DNA of 32,832 nucleotides from positions 51,538-84,369 of the forward strand of contig MNUR01000111.1 in NCBI GenBank assembly GCA_001871115.1, in the 5' to 3' direction. The notes under the pieces were generated by a model. It saw nothing but the letters and a program-made list of their open reading frames with translations. It was not told where the DNA came from and searched no databases. The position numbers and the translations under genes are program-made. Source of the DNA: Elusimicrobia bacterium CG1_02_56_21. Its GTDB lineage: Bacteria; Elusimicrobiota; Elusimicrobia; Elusimicrobiales; UBA9959. Shown in pieces: positions 16,852 through 24,273 of the stretch. The number at the start of each line of letters is the position of its first letter. Position 1 is the first letter of the stretch.

Positions 16852-18048
16852 TCACTTCTTTTTTAACGCCTCTATAAGCTTAGGCACTATTTCGTGCACA
16901 TCCCCCACTATGCCGTACTTCGCAACATTGAAGATAGGCGCGCTGGCGTCCTTGTTCACGGCGATGATGATATCAGAGGCCTTCATGCCGACTATATGCT
17001 GCACCGCGCCCGAGATGCCGAAAGAAAGGTAGAGCTTAGGGGAAACTGTGGTACCGCTCTGCCCTACCTGGTGGGCCTTTTCCTTAAAGCCCAGGTCGAC
17101 TGCCGCGCGGGAAGCGCCTACAACGCCGCCCAGGAGCTTCGAGAGTTCCTCGAGCATTTTGAATTTTTCCTTGCTCTTCATGCCGCGGCCGCCGGACACC
17201 ACGATCCTGGCGGTATCAATCTTTACAGCGCCGCCCTCGTGGGCTATCTTGCGCTCCAGGACCTTTACCCGGCGCAGGCTCTTATCGAGCTTGGCGGACT
17301 CCCGCACCACCACCGCCGAGCGGCCATGGACGGGCTCGCTCATCTTCATGACATTAGGGCGTACCGTGGACATCTGGGGCCTGGATTTAGGGGCCAGGAT
17401 GTCAGCCATGATATTTCCGCCGAAAGCGGGGCGGGACTGAAGCAGAAGGCCGTCCTTTATTGCCAGCGCGGTGCAGTCAGCCGTGAGGCCGACGTAGAGA
17501 GAGGACGCGACCCTGGGAGCGAGGTCCCTGCCCTGTATAGTGGCGCCGTAAAGCATGACGGACGGCTTGTGGCGGGTTACCAGGGAGACTATAACGGTAG
17601 TGAAAATATCCGTATTGTACTCGAAGAGCTCGTCGTGCTCCACCATGTAGACTTTATCGGCCCCATAGGCGCCCAGCTCTTTCTCGTAATTGTGATTCTT
17701 GTCGGCGAGCATTATCGCGCAAAGGTCTTCGCCGAGTTCGTCGGCGAGGCGCCGGCCGGCGGAAAGAAGTTCGAAGGTGACCTGCTTGATCTTTTTAGGA
17801 TGCGTCTTATCGGCGGCCTCCGAGAGTTCGACATAAACCCATACGCCCTTAAATCCGGACAAGTCCCTGGCGGAGGCTTCCTCGCGGGTTATAGTGATGG
17901 CCTGCACGGGACAGACCTGCACGCAGACCCCGCAGAGGGTGCAGGCCTCGTTCATCACGGCCATCTTGTCTATCATGTTGATGGCCGCGAAAGGGCAGAC
18001 CGGCACGCACTTGCTACATCCTATGCATTTTTTTGAAACTTCGATCAT
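16852..18048 (-). CDS. etfA: Electron-transfer flavoprotein alpha subunit with N-terminal ferredoxin domain
   Basis: This 398-residue EtfA carries an extra two-cluster ferredoxin domain. Cys8, 11, 14 and 18 (CIGCSKCVPVCP) and Cys36, 39, 42 and 46 (CTLCGVCVQVCP) should bind two [4Fe-4S] clusters. The EtfA body follows, and the C-terminal FAD domain shows VSGGRGM, GQSGTTVSPKLYLSFGISGAVQHIVGM and VNKDASAPIF. The same fusion occurs in CarE of caffeyl-CoA reductase and related bifurcating ETFs, where the extra clusters relay electrons with ferredoxin. The start at 18048 follows an AAGGAG ribosome-binding site; an upstream in-frame extension to 18135 lacks any ferredoxin-like residues and is rejected. 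Its partners, etfB and an acyl-CoA dehydrogenase, lie upstream in the same operon. Confidence 0.95.
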   Translation of the reverse strand: MIEVSKKCIGCSKCVPVCPFAAINMIDKMAVMNEACTLCGVCVQVCPVQAITITREEASARDLSGFKGVWVYVELSEAADKTHPKKIKQVTFELLSAGRRLADELGEDLCAIMLADKNHNYEKELGAYGADKVYMVEHDELFEYNTDIFTTVIVSLVTRHKPSVMLYGATIQGRDLAPRVASSLYVGLTADCTALAIKDGLLLQSRPAFGGNIMADILAPKSRPQMSTVRPNVMKMSEPVHGRSAVVVRESAKLDKSLRRVKVLERKIAHEGGAVKIDTARIVVSGGRGMKSKEKFKMLEELSKLLGGVVGASRAAVDLGFKEKAHQVGQSGTTVSPKLYLSFGISGAVQHIVGMKASDIIIAVNKDASAPIFNVAKYGIVGDVHEIVPKLIEALKKK

Positions 18049-18193
18049 ATCGACTCTTCTCCTTAAGAACTTAAATCTGAAACTTCTTGCATGGCCGCCA
18101 GGGGACTGGACCGCCGGTAACCGCGCCAGGCACATTTTTTATCGTTTCACAGGACGCCAGCCGTCCAGCTGTCCGGCAGCCCGGCGATCTTCT

Positions 18194-18988
18194 CTACTCT
18201 TCTATGAAGTGCTCGGCCTTCATTATCTGAAGTATCTTCGCCATCCCCTCCTGGCCGGAGCCGGAGAACATGGCTGCTTTCTCGCGCTGGGCCGGGGGAT
18301 AGATCCTGTCCACCTGTGTGGGCGAGCCCTTGAGGCCCAGGAACTGCGCCTCCGCGCCTATATCCGAGGCGCTCCAGGTGTGAAAAGGCTTCTTGAGCGA
18401 AGCGTTGATCGCGAGGAAAGAAGGATAGCGGGGCACATAATCCTTATGCATTATCATGGTGAGCAGCACCGGGGGCCTGGCTTCCACAACTTCGTACCCG
18501 CCGTCAATCAGCTTGTGGGCTATTATCCGGCGGCCGTCCACGTCCACTTTCTCGCAGAAAGTGATCTGGGGCATACCCAGCTGCTGCGCCACTCCGGGGC
18601 CGGTCTGGGCGGTGTCGCCGTCGATGGCCTGCATCCCGCAGAATATAAGATCGGTCTTGCCTATCTTTTTTACCGCCTTGGCCAGCGCGTAGGAGGTGGC
18701 CCAGGTATCGGAACCGGCGAAAGCCATGTCGGAAAGAAGCACCCCTTCGTCGGCGCCCAGAGCCATACCCATCTGCACCACGCTTTTTGCCTGGGGCGGG
18801 CCCATAGCCACTACGGTCACTTTAAAGTTAGCGTGTTTCTTCTTCAGTTCCAGCGCCGTCTGCAGGGCGAAGTGGTCGTAGGGATTGATGATGCTCGGAA
18901 CTCCGGCCCGGATAAGGTGCCCGGTCTCGGGATTTATTTTCACTTCGGTGCTGTCGGGAACCTGCTTTACGCATACTACGATATTCAT
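18194..18988 (-). CDS. etfB: Electron-transfer flavoprotein beta subunit
   Basis: This 264-residue EtfB starts MNIVVCVKQVPDSTEVKINP. It holds the adenine-nucleotide-type segments VVAMGPPQAKSVVQMGMALGAD and CGMQAIDGDTAQTGPGVAQQLG, the latter being the conserved ETF beta signature. In bifurcating ETFs this subunit contributes the second, bifurcating FAD site. The sequence here looks compatible with that class, but residue-level proof needs alignment. A clear AAGGAG ribosome-binding site precedes the ATG. Upstream, a strong hairpin with a T-run (19009-19084) separates it from the dehydrogenase. About 145 bases without a gene, holding only minor hairpins, separate it from etfA. Confidence 0.95.
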   Translation of the reverse strand: MNIVVCVKQVPDSTEVKINPETGHLIRAGVPSIINPYDHFALQTALELKKKHANFKVTVVAMGPPQAKSVVQMGMALGADEGVLLSDMAFAGSDTWATSYALAKAVKKIGKTDLIFCGMQAIDGDTAQTGPGVAQQLGMPQITFCEKVDVDGRRIIAHKLIDGGYEVVEARPPVLLTMIMHKDYVPRYPSFLAINASLKKPFHTWSASDIGAEAQFLGLKGSPTQVDRIYPPAQREKAAMFSGSGQEGMAKILQIMKAEHFIEE

Positions 18989-19008
18989 GCTATTCTCCTT
19001 AAAAAACT

Positions 19009-19084
19009 GTCGGGAGTCGGGGGTCGGGAGTCTGGGATCGTTGAGTTCTTTATTCTTTGACTCCCGACTCTCGACCCTTGACTC
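19009..19084 (-). repeat. Heptad-repeat hairpin between acyl-CoA dehydrogenase and etfB
   Basis: The left arm (19009-19032) is a tandem run of 7-base units GTCGGGA/GTCGGGG/GTCGGGA followed by GTC. The right arm (19059-19084) is its imperfect reverse complement; the inner 10 bases GTCGGGAGTC/GACTCCCGAC are perfect. The loop is 26 bases. On the minus strand the hairpin is followed after two bases by six Ts and then the AAGGAG of etfB, so it could act as an intrinsic terminator or attenuator that sets the dehydrogenase-to-ETF ratio. It may instead be a repetitive-element insertion. Confidence 0.6.
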
Positions 19085-19085
19085 T

Positions 19086-20726
19086 TTATTTTGCTTTGAA
19101 CGTCTGCTTCAGTTTCAGGGCCACCAGGTCCATATCGGCGATCATGCCTTTCTGCTCCGTCTGGATAGCTTCCATGTTCACCGCGTCGGCCAGGTTGCCC
19201 GCGGCGTCGGCCGCGCCCAGCACGAGGGCCAGGCCTTGCGCCGCTGTGTTAAGCGCCGCTTCCCTGGCGAAGATCCGCGCCATGGCCTGCCAGCCCTCGC
19301 GGTCGAAGCGGATAGTTTCGCTGTACTTCTGGGCGGCCGCCGCGATGGAGAAGTTCCAAGCGGTTTCGGCCGCGCAGATAAGCCTGCCCAGCGTGAAGGT
19401 GACATGCTGGTGGCGGGTGAGCTTATGAACCCGGCACTCTTCCAGAATCGCGGCCAGGGCCCGCAGCCCCAGCGCGGAGGCGTGCGCGCCGACTTTCGGT
19501 TCTTTGGCGTGGAGCAAGTCGAGCTGGTCGGCCATGTCCAGGTAATACCTGCCGCGTGATTTCAAGTGCTCCTGCCAGCGGCCGCGGTAAATAGTCATCT
19601 CAAGAACTTCGCTTGTACCCTCGTAGATACAGGTGATCTTCACGTCGCGCTTGATCTTCTCCACCGGGAAATCCTTGGTGAAGCCGTAGCCGCCCAGCGC
19701 CTGGATGGCGTCGTCGGCCGCCTTGTTCCCCCATTCGGAAGCGCCGTACTTGGCTATCGCGCCCTCGGTCTGGAGGCCGTGCTCGCCGGAGTCCAGCCGG
19801 AGCGAGGTGTATTCGATAAAGGCCCTGGCGCCTTCCAGACGCACATAATTCGGAACTATAAGTTTATGGGTATAACCCTGCTTCTCGGAGAGCGGCCCGC
19901 CGCCCTGGATGCGCTGCTGGCTGTAGCGGATAGCGTGCTCCAGGGCCTCCAGGCCGCAGCCCAGGCCGAAAGCGGCCACCATCACGCGCGTATAGCCGAA
20001 GACGGCCTGCGCCTGCAGGAGCCCTTTCCCCTCTTCCAGGCCGATCAGGTTCTCGGCGGGAACATAGACATTGTCCAGGGAGAGCCCGGCCGTATTGGAG
20101 AGCCGGATGCCGTGCTTGTCCTCGTGTTTGTTGGCGGAGAAGCCTTCTATCTTGGTCTCTACGATGAACCAAGACGGGCCGCCGGGGGCCATGGCCAGGA
20201 TGGTGTGCATGTCGGCTATGCCGCCATTGGAGATCCACTGCTTGTTGCCGGTGATGCGGTAGCCGGCGATCTTGCCGTTCTTGACCACGTGCTCGGCGCG
20301 GGTGCGCATGTTCACCAGGTCGGAGCCGGCGTCGGGCTCGGTGGCCCCGTAGGCTACCAGCAAATTCTCGGAGGCGATCCTTTTCAGCCACTTCTCCTTC
20401 TGCTCCGCAGTGCCGCCCTGGTTGAGCGGGTCGGTGCCGAGGAAGGTGGCGAAGACGCCGGTGGCGATGCCGAGGTCTATGCGGGCCAGCAGTTCGCAGA
20501 TGCGGTAGATGTCGAAGGTCCCGCCGGAGACCCCGCCGTATTCCTCGGGGATCATCAATAAATGCACGCCCAGGGAGTCCTTGTCGTACATCTCCCTGAG
20601 TATCCCGGTCGGGCATTCGTTCTTCTCGTCCAGCTCCCGGATCAGGTCGAAGGGGATGCGGCGCTTGGCGTACTCCCTGAGACTATCCAGCATTAAATTG
20701 CGTGAAATCGAGTCCATGCTTGCCAT
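19086..20726 (-). CDS. Acyl-CoA dehydrogenase family protein
   Basis: This 546-residue FAD enzyme should form or reduce the 2,3 double bond of an acyl-CoA thioester. Family signatures are YGATEPDAGSD, the flavin-binding ITGNKQWISNGG, and QALGGYGFTKDFPVEK. The segment RDVKITCIYEGTSEVLEM carries the catalytic base Glu at the position used by short/medium-chain enzymes. The first 385 or so residues are the standard core. The last 150 residues form a helical extension, as in very-long-chain or ACAD9-like members. The start at 20726 follows AAGGAG. It lies between ftcD (10-base gap) and etfB/etfA, so it is probably the ETF partner. With the ferredoxin-EtfA it may work as a reductase of enoyl-CoA (crotonyl- or caffeyl-CoA-like). 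The substrate is not readable from sequence. Confidence 0.92.
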   Translation of the reverse strand: MASMDSISRNLMLDSLREYAKRRIPFDLIRELDEKNECPTGILREMYDKDSLGVHLLMIPEEYGGVSGGTFDIYRICELLARIDLGIATGVFATFLGTDPLNQGGTAEQKEKWLKRIASENLLVAYGATEPDAGSDLVNMRTRAEHVVKNGKIAGYRITGNKQWISNGGIADMHTILAMAPGGPSWFIVETKIEGFSANKHEDKHGIRLSNTAGLSLDNVYVPAENLIGLEEGKGLLQAQAVFGYTRVMVAAFGLGCGLEALEHAIRYSQQRIQGGGPLSEKQGYTHKLIVPNYVRLEGARAFIEYTSLRLDSGEHGLQTEGAIAKYGASEWGNKAADDAIQALGGYGFTKDFPVEKIKRDVKITCIYEGTSEVLEMTIYRGRWQEHLKSRGRYYLDMADQLDLLHAKEPKVGAHASALGLRALAAILEECRVHKLTRHQHVTFTLGRLICAAETAWNFSIAAAAQKYSETIRFDREGWQAMARIFAREAALNTAAQGLALVLGAADAAGNLADAVNMEAIQTEQKGMIADMDLVALKLKQTFKAK

Positions 20727-20736
20727 TAAAAGCTCC

Positions 20737-22230
20737 TTATGATATTTTCGCCGTTTCGCAATCCGCAAGATACCCCTTTATCTCCGCGATTATTTTTTCC
20801 GCGAAAGCCCTGTCTTCCAGGCCCTCGGCGTTTATGAAAACGTTCTCGGCCGCGCAGCGTATCGCGGTCTCCAGCTGGTAGCGGGCGCTGCGGTAGTCGG
20901 ACGCCACGTGGGCGGAGACGGAACCGCCGCAGACGCCGAGCCCGGCCAGGGCCTCGGAAGCCAGGCGGGCGGTCTTCAGCGGGACCTCGGCGGCGTGCTT
21001 CAGCGCCGCCTGCATCTTCACCTTGCGCTCGGGGTTGTCCTTGGGGATCTTCAGCGCTTCCATGAAGCTGTCGTAGGAGGCTGCGTCTTCGGCGACGCAG
21101 CCCTGCAGCGCGGCCTTATGCCCGCCCAGGCTGTCGAAAAGGGAGCGCAGCGCCGGCCGCTTGGCCTCGTCCAGCTTCTTGCCCCGGAGCGTGATCCCTA
21201 TGGCCATAGCCCCGAGGGCGCAGCCCATAGCGCCGTTCACCCCGGCCGCTGACCCGCCGCCGGGCGTAGGGTCGGTAGTGGCCAGCGCGTCCACGAACAG
21301 GTTCGCCGCCGCCTGCCAGGAGCTGAGCAGCTTCAGCAGTTTAGTCTCCAGCACCTGCTCGTCTTTCTTAAAATCCTTAACCTGCAGGGCTTCCACGGCA
21401 TAATCCGTAATCGCGTCCTGGGTGGTCAGGCCGATAAGCTCGGTTCCGGTGACCGCTATATTTTTCGGCAGCAGCTCTTTGGCCAATTCGTCCATCACGC
21501 GCTTTATGGAAGTGGTGCGGTAATCGGTAAGCACCGTGGACATCTGAACCTGTCCCTTGGACTCAAGGAAGATCTCCTTGGCCCGGAGCGCGGGCAGGCC
21601 GCCCCCGGAAGTCCTGATTTTTTTTGCGAGGGCCTTGGCGAATTCCATGTCGGTAGTAGCCAGGTTCACATTAAAATTCACTATCTGGTTGCGCGCCCCC
21701 ACGGCCATGGCGCCGGCGGTGGGATGAATATGATTGGGACCGAAATCCGGAACGCGCTCAGGGTTCTTGCCGATATCTTCGCGCAGGCCCTCGAACTGGC
21801 CCTTGCGGACCTTGGCGAGGTCGCGCCGGTTTTCGTTCCGCGCGGCCTTGTCATAAAGATAAACGGGAATGTTCAGTTCGCGACCGATCCGCTCCCCGGC
21901 TATGCCCGCCAGTTTAACGCAGTCCTCTATGGTGGAATCCATTACCGGGATAAAAGGAGCCACATCCGTAGCTCCCATGCGGGGATGCTCTCCCTTGTGG
22001 TGGTTGAGGTCTATAAGCTGCGCGGCTTTTTTGGTGACGGCGAACATGGCGTCCGCGGCGGTTTCCACCGGGGCGATAAAGGTGAGCACGGTGCGGTTAT
22101 GGTCGGCATCTTTCTCTACGTCCAGGATAATCACGCCCGGAACAGACCTGGCTGCGTCCACTATAGCGTTGATTTTGGAGAGGTCCCGGCCCTCGCTGAA
22201 ATTAGGAACACATTCTACGAACTTTCCCAT
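20737..22230 (-). CDS. ftcD: Bifunctional glutamate formiminotransferase / formimino-THF cyclodeaminase
   Basis: FtcD moves the formimino group from N-formimino-glutamate to tetrahydrofolate and then deaminates it, giving 5,10-methenyl-THF, ammonia and glutamate. This completes the route begun by HutH, HutU and HutI. Residues 1 to about 300 are the transferase (MGKFVECVPNFSEGRD, HHKGEHPRMGATDVAPFIP with the catalytic His, PNHIHPTAGAMAVGARN). Residues from about 320 to 497 are the cyclodeaminase (ATTDPTPGGGSAAGVNGAMG, AEDAASYDSFMEALKIPKD). Length is normal for the fused form. The GGAGG ribosome-binding site is unusually close, only 3 bases from the ATG, but the N-terminus fits the family exactly. 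It heads a separate operon with an acyl-CoA dehydrogenase and ETF, some 14 kb from hutI. Confidence 0.96.
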   Translation of the reverse strand: MGKFVECVPNFSEGRDLSKINAIVDAARSVPGVIILDVEKDADHNRTVLTFIAPVETAADAMFAVTKKAAQLIDLNHHKGEHPRMGATDVAPFIPVMDSTIEDCVKLAGIAGERIGRELNIPVYLYDKAARNENRRDLAKVRKGQFEGLREDIGKNPERVPDFGPNHIHPTAGAMAVGARNQIVNFNVNLATTDMEFAKALAKKIRTSGGGLPALRAKEIFLESKGQVQMSTVLTDYRTTSIKRVMDELAKELLPKNIAVTGTELIGLTTQDAITDYAVEALQVKDFKKDEQVLETKLLKLLSSWQAAANLFVDALATTDPTPGGGSAAGVNGAMGCALGAMAIGITLRGKKLDEAKRPALRSLFDSLGGHKAALQGCVAEDAASYDSFMEALKIPKDNPERKVKMQAALKHAAEVPLKTARLASEALAGLGVCGGSVSAHVASDYRSARYQLETAIRCAAENVFINAEGLEDRAFAEKIIAEIKGYLADCETAKIS

Positions 22231-22322
22231 AAACCTCCATTAGCGTTAAAGCGGGTCAGGCCTGCTGCCTTGGCTGAACAGGACGCCATTCGCTTTACAG
22301 TAAAAACTGCGTTTATATATAT

Positions 22323-22328
22323 ATTATA
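22323..22328 (-). promoter_or_regulatory. -10 box of the ftcD operon promoter
   Basis: Read on the minus strand this is a perfect TATAAT, set in an alternating AT tract. A weak TTCAGT -35 lies 17 bases upstream. It would give a leader of roughly 85 bases ahead of ftcD. It sits downstream of the intrinsic terminator at 22376-22399, so this promoter would escape that terminator while the upstream promoter (22459-22487) would not. Confidence 0.5.
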
Positions 22329-22370
22329 ACTAAAATGCCGTAAGGACTGAAAGACCGGGATTTGACCGGA

Positions 22371-22452
22371 AGAGCAAAAACCCGCTTTTGGCGGGTTTTC
22401 GCTTCCCCATACCGCGGGGAGTTTCAGGTGGAAGTCGCATATAGCTGACTCC
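22371..22452 (-). ncRNA. Candidate small RNA or terminated leader upstream of ftcD
   Basis: A minus-strand promoter at 22459-22487 should start an RNA near 22452 that ends at the terminator at 22376-22399, giving about 80 bases. The transcript contains one internal CCCC...GGGG hairpin (about 22406-22422) before the terminator, and a CTTCC segment that could pair with GGAAG in place of that hairpin. The only reading frame, of 36 codons, runs through the terminator stem and lacks support. It could be a stand-alone small RNA or an attenuated 5' leader of ftcD; I do not recognise a known riboswitch class. Confidence 0.4.
22376..22399 (-). terminator. Intrinsic terminator after the envelope operon / before ftcD
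   Basis: A perfect 9-base-pair stem GCGGGTTTT/AAAACCCGC with a 5-base loop is preceded by As and followed on the minus strand by TTTTTGC. It is symmetrical enough to work on both strands, but the flanking genes are all on the minus strand. It lies about 165 bases past the stop of the secreted barrel-like protein. Confidence 0.8.
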
Positions 22453-22458
22453 GTTTAT

Positions 22459-22487
22459 ACTGTAGCAGAGAAACCCTGACTTGTCAA
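22459..22487 (-). promoter_or_regulatory. Sigma-70-type promoter upstream of the terminator
   Basis: On the minus strand a perfect TTGACA (plus-strand 22482-22487) is followed after 17 bases by TACAGT (22459-22464). It lies after the end of the envelope operon and fires directly into the terminator at 22376-22399, which is why a short RNA or attenuated leader is proposed. Confidence 0.55.
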
Positions 22488-22564
22488 GGGATACCGACAG
22501 GGTTGCCGACAGGGGTACTGAAAATATTCCCCGTCGCATAGCCGCTCGCTCCGGGATCAAGGCG

Positions 22565-23191
22565 CTATTTCTTATCCCTCCACACCCCGTATGTCACTAC
22601 GAACATTATATTAAAACTGTCTACGGAATCAAGGCTCAGGTTGGCCCCCTTCATGTTGAAGATATGATGCCAACGCAGGTCCAGGGCGGCCATTGTTTCC
22701 CACCAGAACGGATACGATACTCCGGCCCCGAGATTCATCCCGCCGCTCGAACCGGAATCAGAGCCGTGCCGGATACCGTCAGCGACATAAGCGGGCTGGT
22801 TCCACTGGTAAACACCGGCGCCGAGGATGCCGTAATAAGCCTTTTCCCCTGCAGGAAACGCGGCTTTTACAAAAGGGGTCAGAGAAAAAACCCTGAGCTC
22901 CAGCCCGGGCACCTGCCGGTGCTTATGACGCAGGGCGTAAAAAGACTCCAGGCCGTAGCTCAGAACCTCGTCCACTCTTTTAGAGGCCGCCAGGCTTAAA
23001 ACGGGGGAGGGCTTGAAGCCGCTGTCTTTATCGCCCCAATGGCCGCCAAAAGGCAGAGACCAGCCCAAGCCTCCTGAAACATACCCGGCAAGGTAGCGGG
23101 TAGGTTCGGGCAGGTCGCCAAGGTCCGGCAGGTTCTGGGCACGGGCCGGCAGCGCGCAGACCGCCAGGAGCAGAGAAAGGAACAGTTTCAT
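22565..23191 (-). CDS. Secreted beta-barrel-like outer-membrane protein, unknown function
   Basis: This 208-residue protein has a signal peptide (MKLFLSLLLAVCALPARAQ, cleavage likely after ARA near residue 18). Alternating glycine/aromatic strands follow, such as YVSGGLGWSLPFGGHWG, YGILGAGVYQWNQPAYV and GMNLGAGVSYPFWW. The C-terminal strand ends FNIMFVVTYGVWRDKK. The pattern and size suggest an 8-stranded OmpW/OmpA-like barrel, but the last residue is Lys rather than the usual aromatic. I do not recognise a specific family. It is the last gene of a four-gene operon and overlaps the dipeptide epimerase by 4 bases. Confidence 0.7.
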   Translation of the reverse strand: MKLFLSLLLAVCALPARAQNLPDLGDLPEPTRYLAGYVSGGLGWSLPFGGHWGDKDSGFKPSPVLSLAASKRVDEVLSYGLESFYALRHKHRQVPGLELRVFSLTPFVKAAFPAGEKAYYGILGAGVYQWNQPAYVADGIRHGSDSGSSGGMNLGAGVSYPFWWETMAALDLRWHHIFNMKGANLSLDSVDSFNIMFVVTYGVWRDKK

Positions 23192-24273
23192 TTCCCTCCC
23201 CGCGGCATAACGCCTATTCCGGTTTTTACCCGGTCCAGGGAATAGATCCCGTCTTTTGAAAGAAAAGAAGCGCCGCGCATCCCGCCGTTTTTTATAAAAA
23301 AAGGCGTATCCAGGTCTATAAAGTCGAAACCGCCCAGGCCGCCCGAGAAATGCGCGGCGGCCGCGGACGCGAGCTCGCTTTCAAGCATTTCCCCCATCAT
23401 AAGCTTAATCCCGGCTGCGCGGGCCAGGGCCCAGACTTCGCGGGCGCGCAGGAAACCTAGCTTGGTGAGCTTTATGTTAACCGCGGTAACCGCCTTCCTG
23501 CGTATAAGGTTGTAAACGTCGTCGAGCGAATACGCGGATTCGTCGGCGCAGACAGGCATCGGCAGGCGCCTGGAAAGATAAGCGAGGCCGTCCGTATCGT
23601 CTTTCGGGACGGGCTGCTCCAGGACCCGGGGCCTTATCCCCCGCAGCGCCAGCTCCCTGATAAATTTTTCAGCGTCTTTGGCGCCGTAGGCGCAATTGGC
23701 GTCCAGGTAGACAGCGCAGCCCGGCGCGGCTTTTTTTACCGCCTCCAGGCGGCGAAAATCCTCGTCCCTGTCGGATCCGGTCTTTACTTTAAAGATACGG
23801 AATCCGGCGCGGCGCATTTTCAGCGTAAAATCATAAGCCGCCGCGGCGCCGCCTATCACCACGGTGATATCTGTCTTAAGGCGCGGCGCCCGCCCGCCGT
23901 AGAATTTCCAGAGCGAAATCCCCTGCAGCCTGGTCGACAGGTCCAGCAAGGCCATCTGGGCCGCGGCAAGTGCCGCCCTGTTGCCGTCCAGCGCGCTCTC
24001 AAGCCGGCACATAGCGCCCAGGTAATTAGCCGCGTCTTGCCCTTCCAGAAACTGGCCGGCCCTGGCCAGGCTTTTAACAGTGCGCGCCCGGGTCTCGCCT
24101 GTAATATGGGTGGCGATAGCGGCTTCCCCGAAGCCTTTTATCCCGCCCGCCGCTTCAAGCGTAAAAATTACGTTTTCAAGGCTGCGGTGACTGCCGCTGG
24201 AAATTGTAAACGGCGTGAACAGTTCAGCGTCCATCTCCCTGACAGAAAACTTCTTGATAATCGAGTCTTTCAT
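23188..24273 (-). CDS. Dipeptide epimerase (enolase superfamily)
   Basis: This 361-residue protein belongs to the muconate-lactonising-enzyme branch of the enolase superfamily. It has the KxK acid/base pair in FRIFKVKTG, metal ligands in YLDANCAY, LEQPV and CADES, the second lysine in VNIKLTKLG, and the DLDTPFF motif near the C-terminus. In L-Ala-D/L-Glu epimerases that DxD motif binds the dipeptide amino group. The likely role is epimerising L-Ala-D-Glu released from peptidoglycan so that it can be recycled, although other dipeptide specificities are known. It overlaps both its neighbours by 4 bases in an operon with a WecA-type transferase and a PIG-L deacetylase, which supports a cell-wall role. 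Confidence 0.85.
   Translation of the reverse strand: MKDSIIKKFSVREMDAELFTPFTISSGSHRSLENVIFTLEAAGGIKGFGEAAIATHITGETRARTVKSLARAGQFLEGQDAANYLGAMCRLESALDGNRAALAAAQMALLDLSTRLQGISLWKFYGGRAPRLKTDITVVIGGAAAAYDFTLKMRRAGFRIFKVKTGSDRDEDFRRLEAVKKAAPGCAVYLDANCAYGAKDAEKFIRELALRGIRPRVLEQPVPKDDTDGLAYLSRRLPMPVCADESAYSLDDVYNLIRRKAVTAVNIKLTKLGFLRAREVWALARAAGIKLMMGEMLESELASAAAAHFSGGLGGFDFIDLDTPFFIKNGGMRGASFLSKDGIYSLDRVKTGIGVMPRGGK

Noticed and set aside
16894..18036. 380-codon open frame on the plus strand opposite ferredoxin-etfA
   Set aside because: It is fully antisense to a well-supported gene, has low-complexity, His/Arg/Gly-rich composition and no family motif. High GC in the third position of the true gene opens this frame.
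17894..19060. 388-codon plus-strand frame opposite etfA/etfB
   Set aside because: Antisense to two conserved genes and across their intergenic gap, with no ribosome-binding site and no recognisable domain.
19566..20561. 331-codon plus-strand frame opposite the acyl-CoA dehydrogenase
   Set aside because: Antisense shadow; composition dominated by Gly, Ala, Val, Asp and Leu as expected for the complement of the dehydrogenase.
22330..22560. 76-codon minus-strand frame downstream of the barrel-like protein
   Set aside because: It spans a promoter and a perfect intrinsic terminator and has no ribosome-binding site or family resemblance; treated as non-coding.
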